Source: Natronomonas gomsonensis (GTDB taxonomy: Archaea; Halobacteriota; Halobacteria; Halobacteriales; Haloarculaceae). Taken from it: DNA of 64,000 nucleotides. The stretch spans positions 186,001 through 250,000 of the forward strand of contig NZ_CP101323.1 in NCBI RefSeq assembly GCF_024300825.1, given 5' to 3'. Below the pieces are notes generated by a model. It worked only from the letters and a program-made list of their open reading frames with translations, was not told where the DNA came from and ran no database searches. Of the stretch, positions 41,256 through 50,638 are shown one piece after another (positions within the stretch are counted from its first letter, which is position 1; each line of letters starts with the position of its first letter). Both the position numbers and the translations under genes were made by a program.

Positions 41256-42389
41256 ATGGGAACCAGTCGAAGGTCCTACATCGGCGCATCGGCCGCAGCC
41301 CTCTTCGGTGGCCTCGCTGGCTGCATATCAAACAGCGATGACGGATCGAACGGCTCGGGTGACTCCGAGACCTACACAGTTGGGTACGGTGACTTCGAGA
41401 CGGAGATTAGTGCCTCTGCGTTCCCCGACATGCTCTATTTTTACTGTGTACAGTCTGGATGGATGAACTGGCCGACAGTCATGGAGAACTTCGAGTCGGC
41501 GTACGGCCCAGCAGTCCACGACGACGACCGATCCTCCGGTGAAGCGCTCCAGCATATGCGCTCGCACTCGGAAAACATGACCCACTCCGGCTACAACGGC
41601 GGGTACACCTACGGGATCGTCGCCAAGAACGACGGCTTCACACAGGCCTACAAACCCAAGGGGTGGGACAAAGTCCCCGACTCGCTCAAAACCGACGACG
41701 GCCACGTCACTGCCACCCGACGGGTCACAACAGCTGTCACCTATCGGCAGGACATCTACGAGGAGCGTGGTCTCGACGCACCCGAAACGTGGGAGGACCT
41801 CCTCCAGCCCGAGATCATGCAAGACCTCGCGCTCCAGACCCCGCAAGCTGCGGTGGGTCTTGCCGCGGCACTCTCGGTCAACAACGCGCGTGGCGGCTCA
41901 ATGGACGATCTGCAGCCAGTCATCGACTACTACAAGGAGATACAGGAAGGCGGCGCGGAGTTCACAGACAACTTCCTCGCGCAGTTCTCCAGCGGTGAAT
42001 ACTCGACGTTTATCCGGTATGACTACTCGGGACTCGATCTCAAGTACAACAACGACGAGATCGCCGAGGAGAACGTGGGTGTTGCGCTGCTGGGCGGCGA
42101 AAACGGGAATCAGGGGGCATTGAATATGCCCTACGGCTACGCCCTGCTGGAAGACGCCCCCAACCCGGAGGCGGGCAAACTGTTCATGGACTACGTCCTC
42201 TCCCTTGAGGGCCAACAGCACTTCCTCGACGCCTATGTCCGCCCGATTCGGTCCTCGGAGATGGATCTTCCCGACGAATTCATCGACAGCTCCGAGTACG
42301 AGCGAACGGAGTTCCAAGTCGATTACAATCAACTAGTCGAGGAGCAGGATTCCATCATCCAGGAGATTACCCGCGGTGCGAGCATCTGA
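41256..42389 (+). CDS. ABC importer substrate-binding lipoprotein
   Basis: 377 residues. Tat lipoprotein signal: MGTSRRSYIGASAAALFGGLAGC (twin Arg and lipobox Cys at 23). The body is a type II periplasmic binding fold as in iron, spermidine and 2-aminoethylphosphonate binders (HVTATRRVTTAVTYRQDIYEERGLDAPETWEDLL; SLEGQQHFLDAYVRPIRSSEM). It gives the importer its specificity; which ligand is unknown. First gene of a four-gene operon; the TGA overlaps the permease ATG. Confidence 0.9.
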   Translation: MGTSRRSYIGASAAALFGGLAGCISNSDDGSNGSGDSETYTVGYGDFETEISASAFPDMLYFYCVQSGWMNWPTVMENFESAYGPAVHDDDRSSGEALQHMRSHSENMTHSGYNGGYTYGIVAKNDGFTQAYKPKGWDKVPDSLKTDDGHVTATRRVTTAVTYRQDIYEERGLDAPETWEDLLQPEIMQDLALQTPQAAVGLAAALSVNNARGGSMDDLQPVIDYYKEIQEGGAEFTDNFLAQFSSGEYSTFIRYDYSGLDLKYNNDEIAEENVGVALLGGENGNQGALNMPYGYALLEDAPNPEAGKLFMDYVLSLEGQQHFLDAYVRPIRSSEMDLPDEFIDSSEYERTEFQVDYNQLVEEQDSIIQEITRGASI

Positions 42390-43330
42390 TGGCGACACCT
42401 GGCGATCATCCGACCGATACCGAATCGCAGTTCCGGGCCACGATGGACGGGGTTGCTGCCCTAATCAAGTCGGTTGTCGACCCGACGACGGAGCGTGACC
42501 GGGAGCGTCGGCGGATTGCCGTACTGTGTGCGCCCTTCGCCGCGTTGCTCACCATCGCAGGCGTGTATCCGTTAGTGGAGGTCGTCCGTATCAGCGTCTC
42601 CACAGAGCCATACCAGTCCGTCGGATTCTCGCTTCAGGCATACGAGACGCTCGTGTCTGACCCCTACTATCGGGGTGTCGCGTTCAATTCGCTGTGGCTG
42701 GCTGGCGGGACCACGCTCGCGTCGGTCGGTCTGGCGGTCCCTATCGCCCACGCCCTCGAGAAGTACGAGCTGCCCGGTGAGGATCTCCTCGTCACGCTAG
42801 TCTCATTCCCAATCAGTCTGCCGGGCATCGTCGCGGCGTTCATGATTCTCGTGCTGCTCGGAAACAACGGACTGGTGACGAACGTCGTCGCAATGCTCAC
42901 CGGCGGGAGCGCGATTGATATGGCCATCGCGGTCAGCGCGCCGGGGCTGTTCGTCGCGTTCTGTTACTCAATGATTCCACGGGCAACGCTCATCCTTCGT
43001 GGGACCTACGCTGAGGTTGATCACGCCGCCGAGGAGGCGGCGAAGTCGCTTGGTGCAACTCCATGGCAAACGTTTCGACACGTCACCCTCCCTCAGATTA
43101 GACCCGGAATCACTGGTGCGCTCATCCTCACCTTCCGGACGGGGCTCGCCATCTTCGGGACGTTAATCGTCATCCAGGCGGTCGTGGTCTGGACGCTCCA
43201 GATCTCTCGGGAACTAGGGCCCGGTTACAACATTCAGATTGCCGGCGCGATGGCGACTGTGTACTTCCTGTTCACCTTCGCGTTCACGGCGCTTGGGCTC
43301 CGGTACACAGACGCGGAGGTGGGGCTGTGA
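42389..43330 (+). CDS. ABC importer permease 1
   Basis: 313 residues with six or seven membrane helices. The EAA loop reads DHAAEEAAKSLGATPWQTFRHVTLPQIRPGI (residues ~210-240), the contact with the ATPase. It is of the BPD transport family used by iron/polyamine/phosphonate importers. Overlaps the next permease by four bases. Confidence 0.92.
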   Translation: MATPGDHPTDTESQFRATMDGVAALIKSVVDPTTERDRERRRIAVLCAPFAALLTIAGVYPLVEVVRISVSTEPYQSVGFSLQAYETLVSDPYYRGVAFNSLWLAGGTTLASVGLAVPIAHALEKYELPGEDLLVTLVSFPISLPGIVAAFMILVLLGNNGLVTNVVAMLTGGSAIDMAIAVSAPGLFVAFCYSMIPRATLILRGTYAEVDHAAEEAAKSLGATPWQTFRHVTLPQIRPGITGALILTFRTGLAIFGTLIVIQAVVVWTLQISRELGPGYNIQIAGAMATVYFLFTFAFTALGLRYTDAEVGL

Positions 43331-44193
43331 ACGCTGCACCATCGCGACGATTCGGCCGCGGGTTGGTGACGGCGACACTGCTATTGGTCGTCGGCTTCCT
43401 GATGGTCCCCGTTCTTCTCACGTTCGTCGGCTCGTTCGCTGGCGAGTGGAGTGGTGTCTTTCCCTCTGAGTTCGTCACGCTGCAGAACTGGCGAGAGGTT
43501 CTCGGACTGGCGGAGACAATCGGTTCTCAGCGCAGCATGGGCTGGGACGCGCTCTTTTCAGTCGGTGGCTACACGTTCGCCGTTCCATCGGAACTGTTCT
43601 TCAGCGTGGGGCTGGCCTTGGGCGGAGTGTTCATCAACCTCATCGTCGGCGTACCGATTGCCTACGCCGTTGCGCGCTATGACTTCCGGGGTGATGAGTG
43701 GCTGAACGCGGTCTCGGTCCTTCCTTTGGTCCCGGGGGTTATCCTTGGAGTGGCGTTTCTCCGGGCTTACCCCGTCCTCTCGGGGACGAGTTTCGGGCTC
43801 ATCGTCGGCTACTCGCTGCTGAAGGCCCCGTTCATGGTGATGGCCGTCCGGAGCGAGTTCGAGTCGATGCCGCTTCGACGGCTAGAGGAGTCGGCGCGCT
43901 CGCTCGGTGCGTCTTGGCCTCGGACGTTCCTTACCGTCATCGTCCCGAATGCCCGTTCAGGAATCGTCTCCGGGGCGATTATCTGCTGGACGCTCGCAGC
44001 AGCAGAGTTCAATTTCTCTTACATCGTCTGGGCGAAAGGCACTCAGCCCCTCGCGCTGTTCCTCCAGCGCCATATCTCGAATAGTTCGTTCACTAAGGCC
44101 GCCGCCGCGGTGTCGATGTTCTTCTGTATCATCGTCGCCATCACAGTCCTGCTCCAGCAGGTCGGTTCGCGCGGCTTCGACACCAGAGGCTAA
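43327..44193 (+). CDS. ABC importer permease 2
   Basis: 288 residues, six helices. The EAA loop is RLEESARSLGASWPRTFLTVIVPNARSGI (residues ~180-210). Forms the heterodimeric channel with permease 1. GTG start at 43327 overlaps the previous TGA. Confidence 0.92.
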   Translation: MNAAPSRRFGRGLVTATLLLVVGFLMVPVLLTFVGSFAGEWSGVFPSEFVTLQNWREVLGLAETIGSQRSMGWDALFSVGGYTFAVPSELFFSVGLALGGVFINLIVGVPIAYAVARYDFRGDEWLNAVSVLPLVPGVILGVAFLRAYPVLSGTSFGLIVGYSLLKAPFMVMAVRSEFESMPLRRLEESARSLGASWPRTFLTVIVPNARSGIVSGAIICWTLAAAEFNFSYIVWAKGTQPLALFLQRHISNSSFTKAAAAVSMFFCIIVAITVLLQQVGSRGFDTRG

Positions 44194-44196
44194 CCA

Positions 44197-44937
44197 ATGG
44201 CACGTCTCACACTCGATTCGGTTCAGAAACGATACGGAGAAACGACCGCTGTCGACGGCGTCTCGTTCACCGTCGACGATGGCGAGATTCTCGGCGTCCT
44301 CGGCCCCTCGGGCTGTGGGAAAACGACCACCCTGCGAACCGTGGCGGGCTTCGAGACGCCGAACAATGGAACAGTGTCGTTCGACGACCGGGACGTGACA
44401 CACGTCCCGCCGGAGAACCGCAACGTCGGGCTTGTGTTCCAGGAGTACGCCCTATTTGACAATATGACCGTTCGCGAGAACGTCGCGTTCGGACTGAAGA
44501 TGCGCGGTGTCGGAACGTCCGAGCGCCGGGAACGCGCCGCAGACCTCCTCGACATGCTCGATATCGGTGAGATGGCAGGGCGGCCCCCGACGACGCTCTC
44601 GGGCGGCCAACAGCAGCGTGTCGGCCTCGCCCGTGCACTCGCTATCGAACCGAGTGTCCTTCTGCTGGACGAGCCGATGACGGGGCTGGATGCGAAACTG
44701 AAAGCCCGGCTCCGCGACGAAGTTGGCGAACTCCTCTCGGAACTCGACGTCACTGGTCTCTACGTCACCCACAATCAGGAGGAGGCGATGCTGATGTGTG
44801 ATCGTATCGCGGTTATGAACGATGGACGTCTCGAACAGGTTGGGACGCCTCGGGAAGTGTACGAGTCGCCGGCGACGGAGTTCGTCTCCGAGTTCGTCGC
44901 ACTGGACGCCCCCGAACTTCCCTTTGTCCAATGGTAG
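44197..44937 (+). CDS. ABC importer ATP-binding subunit
   Basis: 246 residues. Walker A GPSGCGKTT (36-44), Q loop GLVFQEYALF, signature LSGGQQQRVGLARALA, Walker B VLLLDEPMTGLDAKLK, H loop LYVTHNQEEAM. It is like PotA/FbpC but lacks the ~100-residue C-terminal TOBE regulatory domain. Three bases after permease 2. Confidence 0.95.
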   Translation: MARLTLDSVQKRYGETTAVDGVSFTVDDGEILGVLGPSGCGKTTTLRTVAGFETPNNGTVSFDDRDVTHVPPENRNVGLVFQEYALFDNMTVRENVAFGLKMRGVGTSERRERAADLLDMLDIGEMAGRPPTTLSGGQQQRVGLARALAIEPSVLLLDEPMTGLDAKLKARLRDEVGELLSELDVTGLYVTHNQEEAMLMCDRIAVMNDGRLEQVGTPREVYESPATEFVSEFVALDAPELPFVQW

Positions 44938-45422
44938 ACTCGACGGCATGTCGACCGTGTCGGTAAGTTCGGACCCATCTATCTCCCGGCACCCCAGCGG
45001 ATTCGTGACCTCTGGCTTGATCTTGAACCGCTCGTCGACACACTGCGTACGGCGATGTCGTCGCCCCCACGGAACTGCAGATCAGTGACGGGCTCGGCGA
45101 CGCCGAGAGCGCTCGGCTCGATATCCAATGGAGCGAACTGGGGATGTATTCGTTCCATTACGTCGATAGCGAAAGCGTTAGTTGGCGCTTCGATTGTCAC
45201 CCGAATACACACTCTCCTGAGATTCATTTCAACCCCCCACCCGATGCAGCCATGACGGCCGCCGAACCGTCCTGTATCGACGTGACCGAAGTCTCACTTG
45301 TGACGCGTGCTGTCCATGCGATGTGGCGAGCGGCATACGAGAATGAGGATCTGGACCGACTGAGTGACCTCCTCCTCGCCGTAACCGGCGAGGCCTCCCA
45401 CGGCACCGCACCGCTGGGTTGA
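44938..45422 (+). pseudogene. Frameshifted unidentified haloarchaeal gene
   Basis: Directly after the ATPase stop, frame 1 reads FGPIYLPAPQRIRDLWLDLEPLVDTLR. At about 45045 the protein-like sequence shifts to another frame: AYGDVVAPTELQISDGLG, then SELGMYSFHYVDSESVSWRFDCHPNTHSPEIHF and VSLVTRAVHAMWRAAYENEDL, ending at TGA 45420-45422. The merged protein (~150 residues) looks like a conserved haloarchaeal family with a HPNxHSPExHFxPPP core, function unknown. A one-base indel breaks it and no start codon is present. Confidence 0.65.
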
Positions 45423-45889
45423 GATACTTGCTGGTTGACGATTCGTCGGCATGACGAGTCGATGGTGGGGCCACACCGCCGTTACTCCTATCCCGGCATG
45501 GGATTCGGAGTTATCTTGACCGAGACACCACAGCGGTTCAAGAGGGTGTCTCGAACAGTCTGGGTCTCGGAATCCGATATTGTACATTTACGCTGGCGGT
45601 GAAACCGCCTCGGTGTACGTCATGCTACAAAACGTATCTGCATAAATATCCGTGGGAGCGTCAGAACGTGGCTTGTGTCGGCGTTGTCGGATTCACGCCC
45701 GCCGTGAACGATGGGGTTTCTCTCCTCGAAGAAAGATAGGACGGCGGCCGACAGTCTTTCGGCGGTTGCTCTTTCTGAGAAACCACGCGAGACACCCTAT
45801 ATCGACTGAAAACCGTTTGATCAGCAATCAAAACGGGTGTTCGATGCTGGCCCTTACGCTTAAATTCACACCGTTAGTAATACACGAGT
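45423..45889. other. Intergenic region, no convincing gene
   Basis: Short hairpins (GGCGGT-GAA-ACCGCC at 45595-45609; CGATTCGTC...GACGAGTCG near 45437). TCACGCCCGCCGTGAACGA near 45691 faintly recalls the ends of haloarchaeal IS200/IS605-type elements, but I cannot confirm it. Frames here are basic and unconvincing. Confidence 0.35.
45858..45866 (+). promoter_or_regulatory. TATA-like box of the histidine kinase gene
   Basis: GCTTAAATT centred about 28 bases before the ATG at 45890. Confidence 0.45.
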
Positions 45890-48556
45890 ATGGTGTCTCC
45901 TCAAACCAATAACATTTCTGTAGGCCCGCCAAGCAACGAGGAGGCAATTTCTATTCTCCACGTTGATGATCAAATCGACTTCATCGAGATGGCCGCCCGG
46001 TTTCTCGAGGGTGAACGCGATCGGTTCACTGTCGAAACCGCAACAAGTGCCAGTGAGGGACTCGAACGACTCTCCGAAAAATCGATTGATTGCGTGGTCA
46101 GTGATTACCAGATGCCCGGCATGGACGGGCTGGAATTTCTAGAAGCGGTACGCGAGAAGCGTCCCGACCTGCCGTTCATTCTGTTCACCGGCAAGGGCAG
46201 CGAGGAGGTCGCAAGCGACGCCATCTCGGCCGGAGTCACCGATTACCTTCAGAAAACCCCCGGCTCTGAGCAGTTCAACATTCTGGCCAACCGTATCGAA
46301 AACGCGGTCCACCAGACTCGAGCGGAACACCGCCTCGAAGAGAGCCAGCGACGGTTCCGGACGCTGCTCAGCAACGTACCGGGGATGGCCTATCGCTGTC
46401 GAAATGAGCGTGGCTGGCCGATGCTCTTCGTCAGCGATGACTGTGCCGAATTGACTGGATACGACCAGTCGGAATTCGTCGACGGCGACGTCAGTTACGG
46501 CCGAGATGTCATGCACCCGGACGACCGCGACCGAGTCTGGGGATCCATCCAAGACGCCTTGGAGTCTCGGGAGCCGTTCCGCGTCGAATACCGTATACGG
46601 AGTGCTGACGGGATGGAGAAGTGGGTTTGGGAGCAAGGTCAGGGCGTATTCGACGGCGGGGAGGTTGTTGCGCTCGAAGGCTTCATCTCGAATATAACGG
46701 AGCGACAGAGGGCCCAAGAACGACTCGAGTACCAGTCGTCGCTGCTGGAAGCACAGATGGAGACCACGATCGACGGGCTGCTCGTCATCGATGAAGACCG
46801 AACTGTCGTCTCCTACAACGACCGGTTCGTCGAGATGTGGGGAATTCCCGACGAGTTGGTCGCGACGGAATCGGACCAAGCGTTATTGGACTGGGTCGTC
46901 GAGCACAAACTCGCGGATCCAGAGGAGTTCTTGGAGTTGGTCGAAGCCCTTTATACCAATCCAGGGGAGACGAGCCGCGACGAAGTCAGACTTACGGACG
47001 GCCGGGTGTTCGACCGCTATTCGGCCCCGGTCGTCGGCGACGACGGCACTAACTACGGTCGTTTGTGGGTGTTCCGCGACATCACAGAGCGCAAAGAGCG
47101 TGAGCGAGAACTCGAACGGCAGGAGTTCCTGTTTAGCCGGGTACAAGAGATCGCTGATGTCGGCGCCTGGGAGTACGATCCACAGGCGGACGAGATTACC
47201 TGGACCGACGGTATCCGTCGTATCCACGGGGTCGACGATGACTACGAACCGACCTTAGAGGAGGCATTTGACTTCTATCACCCCGAAGATCGTGACGAGA
47301 TTACCAGAGCGGTCACCAGCGCAATCGAAAATGGAGAAGAGTACGACCTCAAACTACGTATCGTCCGGCCCGACGGAGACATCCGAGACATTCGTACACG
47401 GGGGGAAGTCAGCACGGATGAACGCGGGGAAACTGAGCTCGTTCGGGGAGTGTTCCAAGACATTACTGAACGCAAGGAGCACGAGCAGGAACTCGTCGAA
47501 GAGTGTGAGAAGTACACGACACTGGTCGAACAGAGCCACGACAGTATCGCGATCGTCCAGAACGAAGAGTTCGTTTTCGTCAACACCCGTATGACGGAGA
47601 TCACTGGTTACGACGAGGACGAACTCCTAGGGATGCCATTCACTGAGGTGATTACCCCGGAGGACCAACTACTCGTACAGGACCGGTATGAACGACGACT
47701 CGATTCGGACGCCGACTCGCCTCCATCTCGGTATACCCTGACCTTCGAGACAAAGGATGGACGCAAGCGAGTCGTTGAGGTCAGTGCCGCCAACATCCAG
47801 TACGAGGGAGCGCCGGCTGGTCTTGCCTCCTTCCGAGACGTGACCGAGCGCCAACGGTATGAAAACGAGTTGGAACAAGTCAACGAGCAGCTGGAGATAT
47901 TGAATCGGGTTGTTCGCCACGATATCCGTAATGACATGGCAGTCATCCTCGGATGGGCAGACTTACTTGAAGACTCCGTCGACGACGACGACGGGCAGGA
48001 TAACCTCGAGAAGATACTCACGAGTGGTGAGCATATCGTTGAACTCACAGAAATCGCTCGTGACTACGTTGAGACGCTGACGAGCGGCGAGGAGGTTGAG
48101 ATCAAACCAACGGCGTTACGACAGGTGCTAACGAACGAGATAACCATTCGTCAAGAGGCATACCCTGGTGCGGAGATCACCGGTGACGGCTCCATCCCGG
48201 ATGTCGACGTTCAGGCGAATGAGATGCTTTCCTCGGTGTTTCGGAACCTGCTGAACAATGCCGTCCAGCACAACGACAAAGACACGCCGGTCGTCACGGT
48301 CGCTGCTGAAGAGCGAGAGGACGACGTGCGCGTGACGGTCGCAGATAACGGGCCAGGAATCCCTGAAATGCAGCACGAGACGATATTCGGAAAGGGTGAG
48401 AGGAGTCTTGAGAGCAGTGGCACCGGCATCGGTCTCTACTTAGTCGGAACACTGATTGACCAGTACGGGGGCGATGTCACGGTCGAAGACAACGAACCGG
48501 AGGGAGCGATGTTCACGGTGACACTTCCGAAAGCAGATTCACCCCAGCAACGCTAG
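45890..48556 (+). CDS. Receiver-PAS hybrid histidine kinase
   Basis: 888 residues. The receiver domain is at ~20-145, with SILHVDDQ and the phospho-Asp in VVSDYQMPGMDG (Asp72) and LFTGKGSEE. Four PAS domains follow (~155-275, ~285-400, ~415-530, ~540-655). Phosphoacceptor NRVVRHDIRNDMAV (His677). HATPase motifs: FRNLLNNAVQHN, ADNGPGIP, GTGIGLYLV. No membrane helices, so it senses cytosolic cues or partner signals; the PAS domains lack the LOV Cys. Monocistronic. Confidence 0.93.
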   Translation: MVSPQTNNISVGPPSNEEAISILHVDDQIDFIEMAARFLEGERDRFTVETATSASEGLERLSEKSIDCVVSDYQMPGMDGLEFLEAVREKRPDLPFILFTGKGSEEVASDAISAGVTDYLQKTPGSEQFNILANRIENAVHQTRAEHRLEESQRRFRTLLSNVPGMAYRCRNERGWPMLFVSDDCAELTGYDQSEFVDGDVSYGRDVMHPDDRDRVWGSIQDALESREPFRVEYRIRSADGMEKWVWEQGQGVFDGGEVVALEGFISNITERQRAQERLEYQSSLLEAQMETTIDGLLVIDEDRTVVSYNDRFVEMWGIPDELVATESDQALLDWVVEHKLADPEEFLELVEALYTNPGETSRDEVRLTDGRVFDRYSAPVVGDDGTNYGRLWVFRDITERKERERELERQEFLFSRVQEIADVGAWEYDPQADEITWTDGIRRIHGVDDDYEPTLEEAFDFYHPEDRDEITRAVTSAIENGEEYDLKLRIVRPDGDIRDIRTRGEVSTDERGETELVRGVFQDITERKEHEQELVEECEKYTTLVEQSHDSIAIVQNEEFVFVNTRMTEITGYDEDELLGMPFTEVITPEDQLLVQDRYERRLDSDADSPPSRYTLTFETKDGRKRVVEVSAANIQYEGAPAGLASFRDVTERQRYENELEQVNEQLEILNRVVRHDIRNDMAVILGWADLLEDSVDDDDGQDNLEKILTSGEHIVELTEIARDYVETLTSGEEVEIKPTALRQVLTNEITIRQEAYPGAEITGDGSIPDVDVQANEMLSSVFRNLLNNAVQHNDKDTPVVTVAAEEREDDVRVTVADNGPGIPEMQHETIFGKGERSLESSGTGIGLYLVGTLIDQYGGDVTVEDNEPEGAMFTVTLPKADSPQQR

Positions 48557-49108
48557 TGAGGAAGGGTATTCACGACGATTTTCGGACGGTACTTGACGAC
48601 GCCGACGATTCCTGATCCACAATACGGCAGCTAATTTGAGGAGTCAACAAACTGGCGTCGAGGGAGATGATCGAGGTCGCTTCAACGGAGGTCTCTAGTC
48701 GGATAACAGTGCATCTGAACCTCCGAATCGGCCCGAGTTGGTCCCTAACCAAACGGTAATTCAATTTATTCCTCAGATTCAGACGCAACAGTAAACGACT
48801 CTGGTGCGCATGGAAGCTGGTTGTGTTGACACCATTGGCAGTGTTCAACAGCACTGTACCGCCCGAACGAGAACTCAGTAATCGGTTCATCGACGACGCC
48901 ACCTCGTCTCTGATGGTTTCAAGTTCGTCATTGCTAAACATGCGTGACTCGACTTTCGGTCCGATATTACCAACGTACGCATAGCCCGCACGATTGACTG
49001 ACTCGTCGTACAGTTCACGACAGGCAAGCAGGTAAATCGGGAGTTGCTTATCGAAGTTACAATAAAACTTCGCCCTTCAGGGCGGGGAGGATGTCAACAA
49101 AAACTGTC
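48557..49108 (-). other. Mostly non-coding stretch with one doubtful frame
   Basis: Between the histidine kinase and the ParA operon. A 123-residue leftward frame at 48941-48570 begins MFSNDELETIRDEVASSMNRLL, convincing for ~35 residues, then basic and Leu/Ser-rich; it may be a decayed gene. The rest shows no gene. An IS-end-like sequence closes it at 49070-49096. Confidence 0.3.
49070..49096 (-). mobile_element. Possible right-end scar of an IS200/IS605 (TnpB) element
   Basis: TTCGCCCTTCAGGGCGGGG at 49069-49087 then AGGATGTCAAC, i.e. a CGCCC-TTCA-GGGCG hairpin followed by GGGAGGATGTCA. From memory this is the common 3' end of haloarchaeal TnpB elements, where the guide-RNA scaffold lies. 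No tnpB or tnpA remains nearby. Strand is uncertain. Confidence 0.4.
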
Positions 49109-49516
49109 TCAGGGCTCGTCGAATGTCATCCCGTAACCCCACTCCTCAAGCTCACCTTCGACGTCGTCGAGATGCTCAAGCCCGGCCCGAACCAACGCTT
49201 CCCGAAGATCGGTGAGCGAGACATCCGCATCGAAGCGTTCCTCTAGCTCCCGCAATGCATCCCGCTCCGCCCGCTTCGTCTCCGGCAGCAAAAACAGCGG
49301 CACGCGGTCCCGACCGTCCTGGACCCCATCCCGACGGAATTTGTACGGGATGGTCATCGACTGCTGTTGACTCTCCGTCGTCTCGGTACTCGACTGCTCA
49401 CTTGGCTCGTCAGCGGTCGCCTGCCCGTCGGCGTCTGCCTCCACTGGGTCTGAATCATCCGCCGTCGTCTCTTCGGCAAACGGATCCTCGCCGGCGCCTT
49501 CCTTCATGCCCGTCAT
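49109..49516 (-). CDS. ParA-operon partner protein (135 aa)
   Basis: The ATG overlaps the end of parA by four bases. A disordered acidic N-terminal half (DDSDPVEADADGQATADEPSEQSS) is followed by a helical C-terminal half (IPYKFRRDGVQDGRDRVPLFLLPETKRAERDALRELEERFDADVSLTDLREALVRAGLEHLDDVE), which ends in a helix-turn-helix/CopG-like pattern. By position it should be the DNA-binding centromere adaptor (ParB-like), although it is not ParB by sequence. Confidence 0.75.
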   Translation of the reverse strand: MTGMKEGAGEDPFAEETTADDSDPVEADADGQATADEPSEQSSTETTESQQQSMTIPYKFRRDGVQDGRDRVPLFLLPETKRAERDALRELEERFDADVSLTDLREALVRAGLEHLDDVEGELEEWGYGMTFDEP

Positions 49517-50388
49517 GCCGATAGCACCTCGTGGTCAAGGTCACCGGGTTCCGGTGGATTTGGCGCTTCGATACCGACTTCCGCTCCGAGGTGTCGCGCA
49601 ATGCGGTCGAACTGTGCGAGCGTCTCGAGTTCGTAGTCCCGGCGACGGTCACGGTGGTCCCGCACGTATTTGAACGCCGAACACTGCTGCATCCATGCAC
49701 CTTCCATCATCGAAGCTCGCTCGCCGATAATCTCTGGGATGGGGTAGTCGATCTCATCGAGAATCGTTCGCTGGTCACGGGTGTTCTTGAACCCGATCGG
49801 CACAGCGGCAAGAACACCGACCTCTACGTCCAATTGGTCTTCGAGTCCGGCGACGAGGGACTCTAATCCTTCGACGGCAGCGCGACCTTTCGCACTCGGT
49901 TCGACGGGGATGACCAACGACCGAGTCGCGTGGATGGCGTTGTAGAGATGAGGGCCTTCGGTCGCGGGCGGATCACAGATGAGGACATCGTATTCGTCGG
50001 GTACGCCGGCTTCACGGAGGACACGGAGCAGCTGGGCGTGCATACCGAAAGCCTCGCCCATCGCTTCTGCCTGCTCTTTCTCTCGTTGGAGGTACTCCGC
50101 GAGGTCCGAGAGCATGTTGTGCTCTGGGATAATGTCGACGCCTTCGACCGTTCGGATGAGATCGTCGAAATTACCCTTCGGGCGACGAATCATGTGCCGG
50201 ACGAGGTTGTCGACCGGCTCCGTACGGTCAGTATCGACACCGAAAAGGCGAGAGAGGTCGCCATCCTGTGGGTCAAGTGGGACGACAAGCGGTTTGAGAC
50301 CGGCTCGTGCGTGAGCAACGGCGAGATTTGCAGCAGTGGTCGTTTTTCCAACGCCACCTGCCTCACTGTAAGTCGAGTACGCTAACAT
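49513..50388 (-). CDS. Plasmid-type ParA partition ATPase
   Basis: 291 residues. Walker A YSEAGGVGKTTTAANLA (residues ~7-23), where the signature Lys of classical ParA (KGGxGKT) is Ala; this is common in haloarchaeal ParA. PLDPQDGDLSRLFGV is the switch I region, and DVLICDPPATEGPHLYNAI the Walker B/switch II region. It drives segregation of a replicon. A repeat array lies just upstream. The replicon here is therefore a plasmid, a megaplasmid or a chromosome with an integrated plasmid. Confidence 0.93.
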   Translation of the reverse strand: MLAYSTYSEAGGVGKTTTAANLAVAHARAGLKPLVVPLDPQDGDLSRLFGVDTDRTEPVDNLVRHMIRRPKGNFDDLIRTVEGVDIIPEHNMLSDLAEYLQREKEQAEAMGEAFGMHAQLLRVLREAGVPDEYDVLICDPPATEGPHLYNAIHATRSLVIPVEPSAKGRAAVEGLESLVAGLEDQLDVEVGVLAAVPIGFKNTRDQRTILDEIDYPIPEIIGERASMMEGAWMQQCSAFKYVRDHRDRRRDYELETLAQFDRIARHLGAEVGIEAPNPPEPGDLDHEVLSA

Positions 50389-50497
50389 ATGATGTTCATT
50401 GCTGGTATTTATCTTGAATGTTCGTCAGACACGTGTAACACAACAAACCAAACATGACATTCATTAATGTATTTAGTAGTGTGTGATAACGGTATTC

Positions 50498-50601
50498 AAG
50501 AATAAGAGTAATGGATACAACTCATGAATGTGATTAATGAATGTATGCAATGAACATAACCAATGAAGATTTGCAATGAACACGATTAGTGAATGCACAT
50601 A
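50498..50601. repeat. 13-base-period repeat array upstream of parA
   Basis: Units start every 13 bases: AAGAATA (50498), ATGGATA (50511), ATGAATG (50524), ATGAATG (50537), ATGAACA (50550), ATGAAGA (50563), ATGAACA (50576), GTGAATG (50589). The first two are weaker. Unit cores are followed by six variable bases. Inverted copies of the core (TGTTCAT at 50393, TGAATGTTC around 50415, CATTCATTAATG around 50458) occur nearer parA. Consistent with iterons or a partition centromere/operator. Confidence 0.8.
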
Positions 50602-50638
50602 CGGAGGTGGTATTCAGCCATCTGCAGCTGTGTGAAAA

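Noticed and set aside
50389-50638. CRISPR array
   Set aside because: The units are only 13 bases apart with short degenerate cores, unlike CRISPR repeats and spacers, and no cas gene is present.
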